Assembly: GCA_002270565.1 (NCBI GenBank)
Contig: NQMI01000037.1
Span: 234,306-298,305 of the forward strand
DNA: 64,000 nt
Direction: 5' to 3'
From: Stenocarpella maydis
Lineage: Eukaryota > Ascomycota > Sordariomycetes > Diaporthales > Diaporthaceae
In this document: positions 22,036 to 35,462 of the stretch, in pieces
Position numbering within the stretch: position 1 is the stretch's first letter
Layout of the letters: the number at the start of each line of letters is the position of its first letter
Notes under the pieces: generated by a model
Told to the model about the DNA's origin: nothing
The model's input: the letters and a program-made list of their open reading frames with translations, nothing else
Database searches by the model: none
Program-made: the position numbers and the translations under genes

Positions 22036-23571
22036 GCTTACGCGGCAGACGAGGCGCCCATATCGCCCGACGCGGAGAAGGCCCTGCTGTGGAAGCAGGA
22101 CAAGCGCATCGTGCCGCTGTCGGCCGCCATCTACTTCCTGTGCTACCTGGACAGGTCCAACATCGGCAACGCCAAGATCCTCAACGCGTCGACCGGACAC
22201 GACCTCATGTCCGAGACTGGCATGAGCAACTACGACTACACGATCGCGCTGATGATCTTTCTGGTCGCATACGGGCTCTTCGAGGTGCCCTCGAATGGTC
22301 CGTGGTCCTCGTGCTACCTAATCTGCCCCCTCCCCCCGGGTTATATAGCAAGACGCTGACACGCGTGGTTCGTCCCAGTGCTGCTCAAGAACCTCCGCCC
22401 GTCGCGTTGGATCGCCATCCTCATGTTTGGGTGGGGTGCCTGCTCCTCCGGTCTGGCCGGCGCCCACAACTATGGTACTGTTACCGGCGTCCGCTTCCTC
22501 CTTGGCGTATTCGAGGCCGGCCTCTTTGTAAGTGAAGATCATCCACCCTCTCCCTGGTCTCTCCTGTGCCTAGCAGCTGACATGTTCCAGCCGGGTCTGG
22601 TCTACTATCTTACCTTCTGGTACAAGACTGACGAGCGAAGCATACGTGTTGCCTTTATTCTCGCCAGCGCTACTCTCGCCGGGGCGTTTGGCGGCGCAAT
22701 CGCCTACGCGGTAGGACACATGAACCAGGCCCAAGGCCTTTCGGGTTGGAGGTGGCTCTTCATAATCGAGGGCGCGCCCTCGTGCCTGTCCGCGTTCTTC
22801 GTCTTCTTCCTCCTCCCAGACTTCCCCGAGACCGTCAGCTGGCTGTCCGTGGAGGAGCGGGCCCTCGCCCTGCGCCGCCTCCGCGTCGAGGGGAGCAAGG
22901 GACTGCGCCAGTCAGACTGGTGGCACGACACCAAGGCGACGCTGCTGGACTGGAGGCTCTGGGGCCACTACGCCATCTACTTTGGCATATCGACGCCCTT
23001 CAGCAGCCTGTCCCTGTTCACGCCCTCAATCACGGCCGGCCTCGGCTACAAGGACCTCCAGGCACAGCTCATGACCGTCCCGCCTTATGCCGTCGCATAT
23101 GTGGTCCAGATACTGGTGTCGTGGTCCGCCGATCGCTCCAACTCGAGGGGCCTGCACTCGGCCGTCAGCGCCACTGTCGGCGCGTGCGGCTTCATAGCCT
23201 CGGCAGCCCTGCCGGCGGATGCGTATTCCCATCGCTACGGGTGTCTGATAGTCGCAGCGGCCGGGGCTTTTGCCTCCATACCTCCGCTGCTGGGCTGGCT
23301 GTCGTCCAACATCTTCAGTACGGCCTCGGTTGGGCTTGCCATTGCTCTAAATATTGGCCTGGGAGGCGCGCCGGGACAGATCGCAGGTGTTTGGATCTAC
23401 AAGGCTGACGAGGCCAAAAGGGGATACCCCACCGGGCATTGGGTAAATGCCGGGCTGCTCCTGTTCGTTGCTGCCGGGTGTGCGCTTCTGAGGGTGTACT
23501 ATGGCCTGCAGAACCGAAGATTGCTCAGAGAGCATGGGGGACGAGACAATGTCCGGATGTACAAGTACTGA
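22036..23571 (+). CDS. MFS transporter, anion:cation symporter (Dal5-type) family
   Basis: Plasma-membrane transporter of the allantoate/nicotinate/vitamin permease type, normally with 12 membrane segments. Exons 22036-22297, 22379-22527 and 22591-23571 join in frame (introns 81 and 63 bp) to give 463 residues. Family signatures are DKRIVPLSAAIYFLCYLDRSNIGNAK in the first helix region, FEVPSN, LLKNLRPSRWI, GVRFLLGVFEAGLFPG across the second intron and GWRWLFIIEG. No in-frame ATG precedes the first exon; it probably starts at an acceptor (CGCACAG at 22029-22035), so a short 5' exon is missing from this model. The substrate cannot be read from sequence. Confidence 0.85.
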
Positions 23572-26500
23572 GCACCGCCACTCCTGGCCCTTGGAAATCG
23601 GATGCCCATAGTGGCAAAGCACCTCTATCGGCGGGCATCGATTCGCATGGCCTACCAATCTTGCACTCATTACTGCTGCAAGGACTTGCCACGACATCTC
23701 ATATACCATGAGGCTAGTCTGAGCCCAGGTCACGGACTGGACCGCCAATAATACCCGAGTATCCGTGCCAAGTCTTCCCACATATGTTGCACGAAATCAA
23801 GCGAGGCACTCTGTCGGCCTCGCCTACGAGCTTCACGTATACCAACTCAGGTAGGGAAGAGAACAGATGCAGTGCCCGGGGGAGGGGGGAAGGGAACTAA
23901 TGTTATCGTAGTTAGATAGAGAATTACTTTTTCTTGTATAGGACTATATTTTGTAATTCGTCTTGCAACACCAGGACGTGGCAGCCTGCGTCCCGAGTAT
24001 TGAGCCGCCAGGTTTCAGCCTCACCTGCCGGCCACGACTTCGTGGCGAATACTCTGAAGAAGAATGTCCTAGTGCAAGGCCGCCGAGGATATACCGAGCA
24101 TGAGCACGCCATGACACGCAATAGCGTAAGATGTCTGTCACAGAGCGCCCGGAACGGATGTGTGGTCGTGTTTGTACGTCCTCGTTGAACACTCGGCTTT
24201 TTATGGCTGAGTCTATCAGCTTAGACCACTCTGCTTAGCCCATGGGCTCGGTTCCCTCCGATCAGCTCTTCCACTAGTCTGGAACAGAAGCAAAAAAAGC
24301 CGCAAGTTGCACATCGCAGTGACAAAGAGACCGTTGGTTGCCTGGTTGGATACTTCTCTCGGTCACTGTCTAAATCCGGGGTTGGAAGAACAGCACATCT
24401 AAAGACGATGATGTTGCGCGCGCGCTTAATGAAATTCCCAACAATCCCCTGACCGCCATATGAAAGTGGTTTTTTTTTGTTGACCTCCAAGCCTCAATTT
24501 TGTAAAACCGCCCCCATCCCCTACCGGCTCTGGTCCCACCAAGAACGCCATGCAATAAACCCACGACTTAAATAGGAAACCTAGAGACAGAAGAAGGAAA
24601 ACAGAACTGAGGCAGTAGGGTTACATTAAAAAAAACACCGGGTTGATTACATTTTCCGACACTATTGCGAGTCTAGTCGCCAGTGGCTGAGACACGACCC
24701 GCGATGTCGGTTGCCGCGGCGTGAGGGTGGAAAGCCCCCGATTAGTCGTGTTCCAAGTCGGAAAGGACATAGAGGCGTTCGGCAGGTTCCGTCTGCCGAG
24801 CCCGATTAGAATTCAGCCTGACCATAGAATGATACGTAGTCGTTTCGGGCCCCTTGTTCACTCCCATTAGCGCTAGGAGGATGTCCACGACCACAACCAG
24901 TATCCCCCCTCTTCTAATGCCAGAATGCGACGCTGAATGTAGAGGGCCTGCATCGTCCATGGCGGCAACGGGACCGCCCAGGAGAGGATAGCCCCCGGTT
25001 GCCGCGGTTGGCATCCGACAAGGCGGCCCCCGCGGACCAGGTGAGGCTTCCGTCACTGCTGTGCGGCCACTGTGGAGTATTGGATAATATCCATCATTCC
25101 ATAGTTTCCACTCTGCCAGTCCCGCTCAGCCAGAACTTCCTCCTCGCCGGCTCTTCTGATTCTTTCATGCGTCAGAGTATGCTGAGGTGCCAGTTGCTTG
25201 AAAGGGCCGGTGTCTCTTCATCCATGTCCGGAGCAGCAGAGAGGGCATGTGCCCGGCTGGACGATATACCTCTCGTGAGGTCCCTTGGGGCAAGCCAGCT
25301 TCCTGTTGCCGTCGACTGATGTGCGGAAGAAATGTGCGCCGGGGTCCATGCAGGACGAGTAGATGTAGTAATTTTTGGTGAAGTTACACATGCCGGCGGT
25401 CGAGAGTGTGTTTGGTACGTGGGCGTGTGAATGCGCGTGGTCGTGAGCGAGCTGGTGATGGTCGTACCAGAGCTGTTGCTTTAATGATAGCTCGGCCTGG
25501 CCGTAGAGGTAGTCCGGGTGGTGGTGCGGCCGGAGGAGGAGCCAGGACGGCAGGGGATAGAGAAAGAAATGAGTGCAGAGCTGGAGGAGGGCGGCCCTTG
25601 GGTAAGGATGGCTGTTGATAGCTCGTGGTAGCTGGCTGTATGTACGCACGGCGCGCTTGAGAGAGGGACGTATGTGACAGGAGAGATGAGGCAGGTGTGG
25701 TCAAGCCCGCGGCTTATAAACAATGGCAAAGACGAGACGAGGTTGGTATGTGCTCACACTGGGGTGTTCCACCCCGGCTGAGGAGGGCGTGTATATGTGT
25801 GTGATACAGAGGTGTCTGGATAAAATAGGGCGGTGCCGTGGTGGGGTGGTGGGGTGGTGGATAACTGATGGGACGAAGACAAGCGAGTACAACAATGATG
25901 TTCCTCGGTCTATATCGATCTTGGCATATACCTCCAGGGGTGGTGACCGGCACAACAGGGGGTGGGGAGGCTATGGAGGGGAAAGCTCAAGCTTGACCCA
26001 GGCTCAGTCTGGCTTGGAGTCCCAGGGTTCTTGTCGAAGCCACCTGGACAAAAACAACAACAATATGGTTTTACCGGTGTTCGGTGACGGACTGGCCAGG
26101 AAGAGACTCGCTTCTGCGTGCTGCTGGTGCTGTCTATTCCCGCCGGGCAGCACAGCATGAGGGAGGAGGACGGCAGAAATTTGCAATGTTCAAGCGCGGG
26201 AGGCGCAGGGAAGACGTCAGTAGAAGGTGTATGTAGTAGGCGGCATCGCGGCAACCAATCCACAGAAGTCGTTTCGGCTCACACTAGGAGAGCCAGGCCA
26301 TGCTTGATGGCATGGTCCCGATATATCCAAGACGATACGGGGCTAGTTCGGCATGAAGGATGCGACATTGAGGGAAATTGTACCCAGAGAAAAAATGCCA
26401 GAAGAAGCTTGGACGGCGTGGAGTATGCAGAGGAATATCACAAAATATGCCACAAACGGCCTGGGGCGCAGTGGGCGAGGGGGAGGGGGAGGAAAATAAG

Positions 26501-29500
26501 AACCGGCCGGGGAGGATGGCGCAGCAACAGTATTATTGCAAAGTTACAGTGGGCATCGGCAGCTTGTCCATGTCCGGGAGCCGCGCGAACGGTTATGGAC
26601 AAGGAGCCCTCGGCACCTTGAAATCAACGGGCAGGATGTGACAGGGCAATGGGCCCCAAGAGTAGTGTAGCAGGGCAGCACGCGAAGAGACGAGAGCAAC
26701 GACACGATTGTCAGTGCGCGGGGACATTCGCCCGAAGCGCCCAGCTCCCTGGTCCCGGGCAGAGTGATACGTGAAAGATGCAGGGCGAAGGGTGCCTGCA
26801 CATTACTTTCTCATTCCCCCCCCTTGCCATTTTGGACAGCCGTCATGTGATAACATTGGCCGTCGTGACGTTGTCCCTCGAGCTGTCAGAAGTGCCCACG
26901 GAAAGACAGGATGGAGCGGGACAAACGAACGGCCATCGACCCAGGGCGGGGCCTGACGGAGCGAGCTTTGACAGCACTGACAGTAGACCTGCGGCATGTT
27001 GGGATTCTCGAACGGGGCTGACCAACGACTGGGGCCAAGGGATGGGTGAAGGGGATGGGTATTACACTGTGGGTTGATGGAGCCCGGCTCAGAACTTTGG
27101 GCGGCGTCGTCAGCGACCTTCTGTAAGTACGTACTCCGGCCTGGGAGAAGCCGTAGTGCGTCTTGGCCGATCTGGCTCCTCTCCTTGTGGCTGACGAGGG
27201 TACTGTATCCGTGATGGTGGCCATTGTACCGAATACGGCTGCAGGGCATCGGCACATAGCTACATACAAGCTACGCAGGTGGGAAAGGAGAGTGGTGGAT
27301 CACGCAGTTGATGACAGGGACGACGAGAAGACGTCGATGACACTACCCTATACTACATTCTGAGTAGCTAGTGGAGGCTCGAGCGAACGAGCTGGTACAA
27401 CGGTGGTGGGGTGCGTGGGTCATGTACCTTGCGTGATGTACCCGCTACATGATTAGTCTGACCTAAGTGGTGACAGCCTCTCACACGTATCACCTGATTC
27501 ACCTCCCTCACCACGGTCTAGATCGGGCTGGCGCAGTGGAAACCCTCATAGCATGGCTGTAGTCCTGCCGGGAGATATGTATGAAATTGGGTCTCACCGA
27601 GGCCGTTGTGCATGAGATGCCTGGCTTCCTGGTCTTGCCAGACAATTCCTGGGGACGACCCCTCTCAGGCATGGGCGGGACTAGACCCTGTTCAAATCAT
27701 ACACTTCTTGAGTCGCGAGTGATGGTGACTTGGTATCTGTGGACATGCACATCAACCATGAGGGGATACGAGTCGGGCGTGATACCAGCGGCTCCTCACC
27801 TTGTCTGGCACAGAAAATGCTTCTGGATTTGTACATGACTGATGTGTGCGGCCCGGATATACTACGGATGTTCTTCTGGTGCGGTTTGAACGGAGGGTAT
27901 CTGGTACCAGATGGCAGTCTGTGGTCTGCACGCACGCAGGACAGTTGACTACATACAGCAGAGAGCGGCTCACCACGTAGAGAAAAGAACAAGTCGCCAG
28001 TACCTTTCGGGTCGCGCATACAAAGTACCCAAGCACCCGCCCTATGACCCACCAGTGACCCTGCCCTCCCCCCTGTTGCCGGAGGCCCCCCCCCCCCCCA
28101 TAGTCGACACAACCTGAGCCTGAACGTCCCGATGGCTCCAAGGCTCAGACGCCCGGCCTCTCGAGGTGCCTCATGGCATTGATTGGTTTGGGATACTTGA
28201 ATCCGACGGCGTTTTGACATGTCCGACCAGCACCCAGCACCCACTCCTCCCAACGCATTTGTTTCACTCGTCCAATTGCTGTGCGCCTGCTCCCCCATTC
28301 TCACTTGTACCAATAGGGCATGTCTTCGCGCAAGACATGCTCTGTTGAGCCTTACGGCGCGACTCTGCATGGGCCCATTCCAGAACAGGACCTGGCCCCG
28401 GAACCAACCGGTAGCTCCAGGTCACTCGCTACGCGACACGAATATTTCCAACGGGAACTTGCTCAAAACGTCAAAGTAGAAGCAAAAAATTCGCTCACAA
28501 GCAGCTCATGTCTGGCGACGTTTTGCATCTGCTGAGCTATGCGCCCATATCATATCGAGCCTGGCCTCGCCGAGTCTACGCAGGCGACAACCTCTCGTGC
28601 GCGCCCAGACCGAGAAAAGACGTGTGCGGCAGGGCGCCGTCACTCGCCCTCACGCCCAGACGCGGTTGCGGCTCTGCTGGCGTGCTCCTGACAAGCAAAC
28701 GCCGCGTCTCGCGACCACGACTCTTGCGTCGGCCGCGCCGGTTTCGAGGGCCTGAAGGTCTGTCTGAGCCCGCCTGATATGCCATCAGAGGAGCCGCCTG
28801 GGACGGGACGTGCAGGCCAGGCAGCAGGTGATATATAACATCTAGCAACTGACCTGTCACGCTGTTGACGCAGCGGAGGCCCGTTCGCGCCTGTCGCGCT
28901 GCGCGAGAGGAGCAATGCTGTGCCACCCCCCCCCCTCCTCCCCAGCGTCGAGTCGTGAGTGCCAATAAGTGTAGTCGGAGAAAAGGCCAGGTCCACAACG
29001 CGTTCATGCAGGATGATGTCCAGCCGTTACCATGGTGCTGCGCCGCGGAACCCACCAGGCGGCAGCGGACCGGTCAAGTTCTGCATATGCACTCGGCTCC
29101 CCGTGTGTATGTACCCAATTTTGTCACCTACATAGATACCTGCTCCGGCACGGTGTAACCTGCGATTCTGCAGCGCGCCTGTCCGGCGGAGACTTGATGC
29201 CACTGTCGCACCGATGAGTGGGTGCTCATCTGCACGTCAGTCATGCCCGCGAGTGGAGTAGAAGTGGTGTACACTATGTACGTACTCAGTCCGGGACGTG
29301 CGTCGGGACGAACTGTGCAACACAATGGCGCTACCAGAGAATGCTTTCCCATGGCACGTCCGCGCGCCATCCATATCTTGTCAGTCTCTGGGTCATCCGT
29401 TTACACAGTACTTTACACGGTTTGGCACGCCAAAAATAAAACTCCGGTACGCTATGGAGTGTAGCAATCACGAAGCATACCACCGCAATCACAGGCGTAC

Positions 29501-31466
29501 CAGGCCGGACTGACCAGGCCAGGATGGATGGCGCCCCATACCGGTCCCAAGGGTCGGGCATCTCGAGCCGGACAGGCGCCCTCTCGTATGGGAGTGCGGA
29601 GAGCTCACCTCTGTCTCGGGCGGCGGGCCCTACCGTCCAGCTTTGACCGCTGGGCTGCGACAGTCCCCGCTGGGCTCAGACACTGAGAGCAAGCAGGGCC
29701 ATCGGGACAGTCCGGAAACCTTCTAGAAGTCTCAGTGCCCCAAGACTGGCCTTCTCACCCCAGCTGCGACATCCCGGCCAGCACCCACCGCCGTCGCCGG
29801 CACAACAAGAGCTAGAGGCATGGGGCCAGGTCCGGCTCGATGATGTTCGTCAAAACTACGGGTGCTATAGACGGGATGGCTACCTCTGCGCGAGCACCCG
29901 GGATGGAGAGAAACACTAACTGTAGTGTATCTACGACTAGTAGCAGTATACGGAGGTATACGTGGTGTGCAATCCAACGCTGGGCAGACCAGCCCCCATC
30001 ACCGTGTCCACCGGCATCGACGCCCCTGAATCCCCACTTCACACGCCCCCACATGCGCCAAAGTTCGGAATGGTCTTCCGACCCTCCTCGACGAGAGGAC
30101 GAGACTTCGGAAGGCAGAGTCAATCGATGCCTCTGGCCCCACCCAGCCGCCCGTCCCCGGCGCCGTCGATCGCGATATCCTTGGGACAGACGAACCATCG
30201 AGCCGCGCGAGACGAAGCCGAGTGCACCATGAGACGCGTAAAAATAAAATAAAAAATGTCTACGCGTGAACTCAAATGGAATGGGAAGGGAGAGGCGGTG
30301 AGGATATGACCTTGTGTTTCATCAGATGGTCCGGCTGCGAGCACCCTGATGGAGTCTTTTGAGTTTCTCTAGGGCGATCTCACGCATCACCGAGGTCGAC
30401 TGCTAGAGCGGAAGGAGGACGATTATGCTTTTCGATCGGCACCCCGGACTCAGAGCCGGATCCATCGAACCCATGCGTGTCAACACCCCCCCCCCTTTCC
30501 TTTGCCTCGCAAGGCTTGGAGACCATTTAGGATTCCGCCCGTCGTTTCGTCGGGTCACGTTTTCTGTCCCCAGGCGGGATAGCTGACCGTGGGGGCCACC
30601 CGGATCCCTTAGATGGCCGGCTTGGGTTGGGCCAGAGCGAAACCTACACAAACGCAGGGAGCCCATCATGATACATAGCAGCGAGCTGTCTCGGTGCCAG
30701 CTCGCCTGAGTACAGTTCACATGGGTCCTCAAGTTTTATCCATTCCGCTTAAAAACTATAACCCACCCACTCGGAGCATCAGCATTCTCCGAGCTGAAGA
30801 TTTCAGGCGAAACCTACTCAAAATATATATAGAGAATTAATTCACGCACATAAATTGGTGAATATTTACTCGGTGACTTCACACAGGTGCTTATTTTAAT
30901 ATCGACTTGGAAGTCACTGAATTTGACAAGTACAGGGGGTGGACCGTAGTTCCACGGATGGATGACCTCGGTTATCGCGAACTTACTTCCCGGGACCACA
31001 GCATCACCGGTCCGGATGGCAGCCCGCCGTCTCCCGGAGGGCTTCAGCAGGATCGATCTCAATAGTTTAGTTCCTAGTATGCGCGAATTCATGCGCCGGT
31101 AGAGACGTGCTAGTGGCAGGCACCGTTGCATTCATCGTCATGCTTCTCTCTTGGTGTGGGCACTTGGCCATCCCCCCCCCCTGGGACGCCACAGCCCGAT
31201 CTGTAGATCTGGCTCGACGAACATCAGACCGCAGCCGCCAACGGGCCCCGGCACACGACGCGACGCTAGAGACAAAGCGCGGGCCGCGGGATCCTGCCCG
31301 TCATCTCTGTCATGGGCAATGCACAATGCCTTCGTTGCTTGTACCGGAGTTCGTTCTTCGACGGCAAGGTCTGCTTACCACCGATGTGCGTGGGCTTCGT
31401 TTCAAAACATCTAAACTGGCATCCGATTACCTGCCCCTGTTTCTCGGACAAATCCGAGTGGGTCTG

Positions 31467-31494
<28 letters not shown>
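31467..31494. repeat. (GCCT)7 microsatellite
   Basis: Seven uninterrupted GCCT units inside unannotated DNA. Confidence 0.95.
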
Positions 31495-31498
<4 letters not shown>

Positions 31499-33083
31499 GT
31501 CAGGGCCGGAATCCTGAATGTCAACCGACCCAAGGCGTCGTCTCGTCCTTGGCCCTTCGCCATGTACATATGGCCCTAGGTAGGGGAGGACGTTGGCTCA
31601 ACCTCATACTATCGCATTTATTACGGGAAGAGATACATACACCGCCCTCTTGCCCCTGGTCTCTCCCCAGCATCTTCCCAGTCCGTCGGCTGGGCCCAAT
31701 CTCCCTCAGCCGGACCAGTGCGGTGGGACAGGGCCCTGGGCCCCACATTTAGGGCGCCCGTTTCGTCACGAGCCTGCTTCGAAGCGAAGAAAAAAAAAAA
31801 AGGAACAAAAGCCCTGGCTGGCGTCATCGCTGGCTCGGTGCTAGTGGGCTCTTAGTGTCCCACGTCTGATCCAGAGGCGGCTGTGGCTGAGGACCAACCG
31901 TCAGCGGCGCCGTCATTACGGCGCCGTCTGGTCCGTCGAGTTCTATTCGCACCCCCTTGCGTGCGGGCTGACTCCCATATGGTTCGAGCGTTGGAGCTGG
32001 CCTCGTCTGATTCCTGCCTCAGCATGTACACAAATAAAAGGGGGAGTTGTAGCAGTACCCCCAGTGGGACTCGCGGCCCTGCTCGACCCTGGCTGTACCC
32101 AGGTGCGGTCGATCATCCGTACCATGCCAGGCACGACACAGCTGCATGGCACTGCGGAATAAGCCTTTGATGCCGCGCGTAGGGTCAGCCCGGTCCACGC
32201 ACCATGGCACAGACACCTCCGAAGGGGCTCCTAGTCTCGCGTGTTGCAACGCATCCCGTATTGGCAGAGCCATCCAACCTCAGCCTGGACCAGTCCGGCC
32301 TACCTGAGACCTTGCCCGGAGGGACGCGCCCGGGACGTCTATGAGGATGGGGGAAAAGTCGGTGACGGCGGCGACTCACACATGGGCCTCAGCCAGTCTG
32401 AGGCCGTGCCTTGGGTACCGCGAGGCTCCTCAGCCGCGGTGCGCCCACCGATCCATGCCCACAGGTACGAAGTATACTCTGCAAGAAGCCACGCGGCAAG
32501 GGCTTGAGAAGACAAGACCACTCTGGGCACCCGCGCAGAGGGCAACGTGGTGGCATGCATTGTCTCGGGCGGGTGCATTGGGCCTGGGCCTCGGGAAGTT
32601 AGGGCGTGACCATCACAAATCCTGTAGGACCGAGTGTAACCGTACCAAGTACCCGAGATATTGTCACAATGAGGGCCAAAAAGAAACAAGAACAAAGGAG
32701 AAAAGAAGAAAGAAAAAAAAAATCTCCACACGACAGCCAGGCTGGACCATTTCCCGGGCGCCGGGCGCGTCATGGCGCCTGGCTCGCCATCATGCCCGGG
32801 GACTATTAAAGGGCAGAAGTATCATGCAGCGCCTTATCGACGGGGGAAAGTAAAGCCCATCATCAACTAGTGCACGTCCAGTACTAGTACTGCACCAGCG
32901 GGCCTGGTGCACTTGGCCCTCCCCTAGTATCCTTTTGCGGCGCTGCGGCTGGAGGTTGCCTCTGGACGGACACGTCCTGAGCGAAATGAGACGGGCACCG
33001 AAGCAGACAAGAACCATCCCCCTTTACGATGAGCTTCTGGGCGTTTTCCATCCACGGTCGCCGGGGGCGTTTGTGCGGATAGC

Positions 33084-33177
33084 AAAAGAAAAAGAAAAAG
33101 AAAAAGAAAAAGAAAAAGAAAAAGAAAAAGAAAAAGAAAAAGAAAAAGAAAAAGAAAAAGAAAAAAAAGAAAAAACA
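33084..33177. repeat. (AAAAAG)n microsatellite
   Basis: About fifteen hexamer units of AAAAAG (AAAGAA), slightly degenerate at the right end. It produces long spurious open frames (poly Lys-Glu on plus, poly Phe-Leu on minus) that should not be called genes. Confidence 0.95.
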
Positions 33178-34759
33178 AACAGAGCCATGCAAAACTTGTC
33201 CACAAAACCAACAGGCATGATAGCAAAGTAAATAAACTATCAGGGTTGTCCTACCCCTGTTGACTGGTGCCAGATGGCAGGGCCATGTCCTGCCTCCGAT
33301 TGGGGGATCTGTGAATGGGATCTCCGGGTTTGCAGCTGTCAAAGGTGCATGAACTGGCAGATGGGAGGTGCATGAACACAAGTTCAAGGTGGGGGTTCTC
33401 ATCGGGACATGCGAGCACGGCCGAGGGAGGTCTCCCCTTCTCCCTACGATAATTACAGTCCAGACGAAGACCAGTTGTGAAACAATCCTTCCAACAAGAA
33501 ACGGTTCCAATTCTGGTCTCGCGATTGGCCCGGCAGGGACTACTTTGCTCGCACAGTAGACCACTGGCTGGCTGCAGACATGCAGACTAGCATCCATTAG
33601 ATCGAGTTGCAATAACTACAAGTTTGCTTGTTGGTATACACAGCCACTGCGGGCTGTCCTCTTCCTGTCCACATAGGACAATGCACACATACGGACAGTG
33701 TCATTGACCTATCACTCAACAAGGCGCCCACTCGGAACAAACTTTGTCATCAGACCGGAAACCCCGGGAGGCCGAGAATGTTTCACATCCCGGATCTTCA
33801 GGGAGCCAGCCCCCCACGTGTCAAGCCCATGGCGGACCCTCTCTCTCTCCCAACCCCTTCCCGGGGGGTCCTCTCGTGTCGTCGTGACCCCGTCCTCAGC
33901 AGGGGACCTCCGGCGCAGTTCTCAGCAAGCATGCCACGGCACGACTCACATTCTAAACGCGCACACACACGCGCAACAACACACAAGGCCAGCCTCGGAC
34001 GGCGGGCGACTCAGTAGGGTTTCGAGCATCTCATAACTCACAGGATGGGCAGCCCGGCCAAACAGCACGCGGACAATGCGTACTCCCGCACGAGGACGGA
34101 CGCTCCACCTGAGATGCTTCGATGATGCGTGGTCGTATCCAGGACGGTAGCTGAAATGATCCAGTCTCAGCCTGGGTGGTGCCCACGCCCGCCCACACGC
34201 CACTCGGACCGGGCTGATGTTACCGCGTATACAGCGCAGCATCAAACATCGGCCTGCCCTTCATTATGACGACTGTCACGAACAGGCCAGGCCCGAATGA
34301 CGAGGGCAAACTGTTGTGTAGAGCATGGCCGTTTTGTGCGGCTACTGGGCCGGTGGTGTGCAGTAGTCCCCCCTACTAGCTGCATGGGTCCGGCCTCAGC
34401 ACGGTAGTGCTCTGCCCCTAGTAGGACCACAATACGCCAGGCCGCCGGTAGACAACGGTTCTGTGGGACAGGGCTTGGCTGAAAATATAGGCCTTTGGAC
34501 AGCCAAACGAACAAGCCATATTCGCCCCCTCCTGGAGCACGTCAGAGCGCAAGTCGCCACACGAGAACACAGGATAGGTACTACGTATACACAGGTCCGT
34601 CGGGCGAAGAACGCTGCCGCCGGGTTCCCACTCGGCTTCTGGAGAGCTCCCGGACGACTTGAAGTTCTACAGTATGTACTTGCTGCAAGTACTCGGATAA
34701 ACCGACGTAAAAACACTCCGCACCGCCATCCACACTCCCATACCCTCCGCACAGAAGTA

Positions 34760-35011
34760 CAGGGTGAACCCCTCTTTGTTACGAATTAGCAACTTAAAGA
34801 AATGGCGAGGGGTTCCCTGGAACTTAATTTTCCCCCAAAACTTAGTTGAAACAACACATATCAATAACGTTACATTTCCTCTTCTATATTTATACAAATA
34901 AGTATTTCTTTTATGAAAAATTTAATACGCACAGACAGTTGCTATAGCCAGGGAGCCCCTTGATATTGCTCTCAGAAATCCCGCCTTCGTAATAAAGAGG
35001 GGTTCACCCTG
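34760..35011. mobile_element. 252-bp mariner-type MITE
   Basis: Terminal inverted repeats of about 26 bp begin CAGGGTGAACCCCTCTTT on the left (34760) and the same on the complement from 35011. The element is flanked by TA on both sides (34758-34759 and 35012-35013), the target duplication of Tc1/mariner transposons. The interior has no coding capacity and a weaker second palindrome (GGGGTTCCCTGG against GGGGCTCCCTGG). The mobilising transposase is not in the window; the Tc1-like copy at 19.3 kb has no visible matching ends. Confidence 0.85.
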
Positions 35012-35421
35012 TACACTCCACCTCTTAACACAGGCTTTTATAACAATCACTACCAGTGACAACAACACCAAAGTGGGAACACCAGCCTCCACACACCACC
35101 TTCCCATCCCCTACTCCTCCCGGGCGCGCCCGACGCAAAAGGGCGAGGATCATCAGCCCAAATCCCAACCCCCCCCCCCTCTTCACCAGTCGTCCCAAAT
35201 GGGCAATATCCACCCGTGACTTTGACGCTGCGTACGTCGGATCCCGAGGCACCCCCTTTGGCCGCCCAGTACACTAAGGTCAAGCTCCGTGCGGAGGGTT
35301 CTCCTCCTCCTCTCCCCCCTCCACTCCCCCACCCCCCCTCGGGCCGGCGGCGACCTGACAAAGACGGGACGGATCCTTAAGCGAGTGCGGAAGGGACGGG
35401 AGAAACGGGAGATGGGAATCT

Positions 35422-35422
<1 letters not shown>

Positions 35423-35461
<39 letters not shown>
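35423..35461. repeat. (GT)19 microsatellite
   Basis: Nineteen uninterrupted GT units; a Z-DNA-prone tract. Confidence 0.95.

Positions 35462-35462
<1 letters not shown>

Larger units (their letters stand above)
23572..34757. other. Gene desert, about 11 kb
   Basis: Both strands were read. There are many overlapping short frames, as expected in GC-rich DNA, but none has a conserved motif, a consistent intron pattern or a frame longer than about 240 codons, and the longest (32884-33612 minus) is an artefact of a microsatellite. Homopolymers of C or G are common (for example 28087-28100). I cannot exclude long non-coding RNAs or rapidly evolving small secreted proteins. Confidence 0.5.

Noticed and set aside
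22746..23408. 220-codon plus-strand frame
   Set aside because: Out-of-phase shadow of the transporter exon.
25218..25955. Overlapping minus-strand frames of 80-140 codons
   Set aside because: No domain, no consistent start or splice signals, and several frames compete in the same place; ordinary for GC-rich DNA.
32884..33612. Open frame of 242 codons rich in Phe/Leu on the minus strand
   Set aside because: It is produced by the (AAAAAG)n microsatellite; no coding signal outside the repeat.
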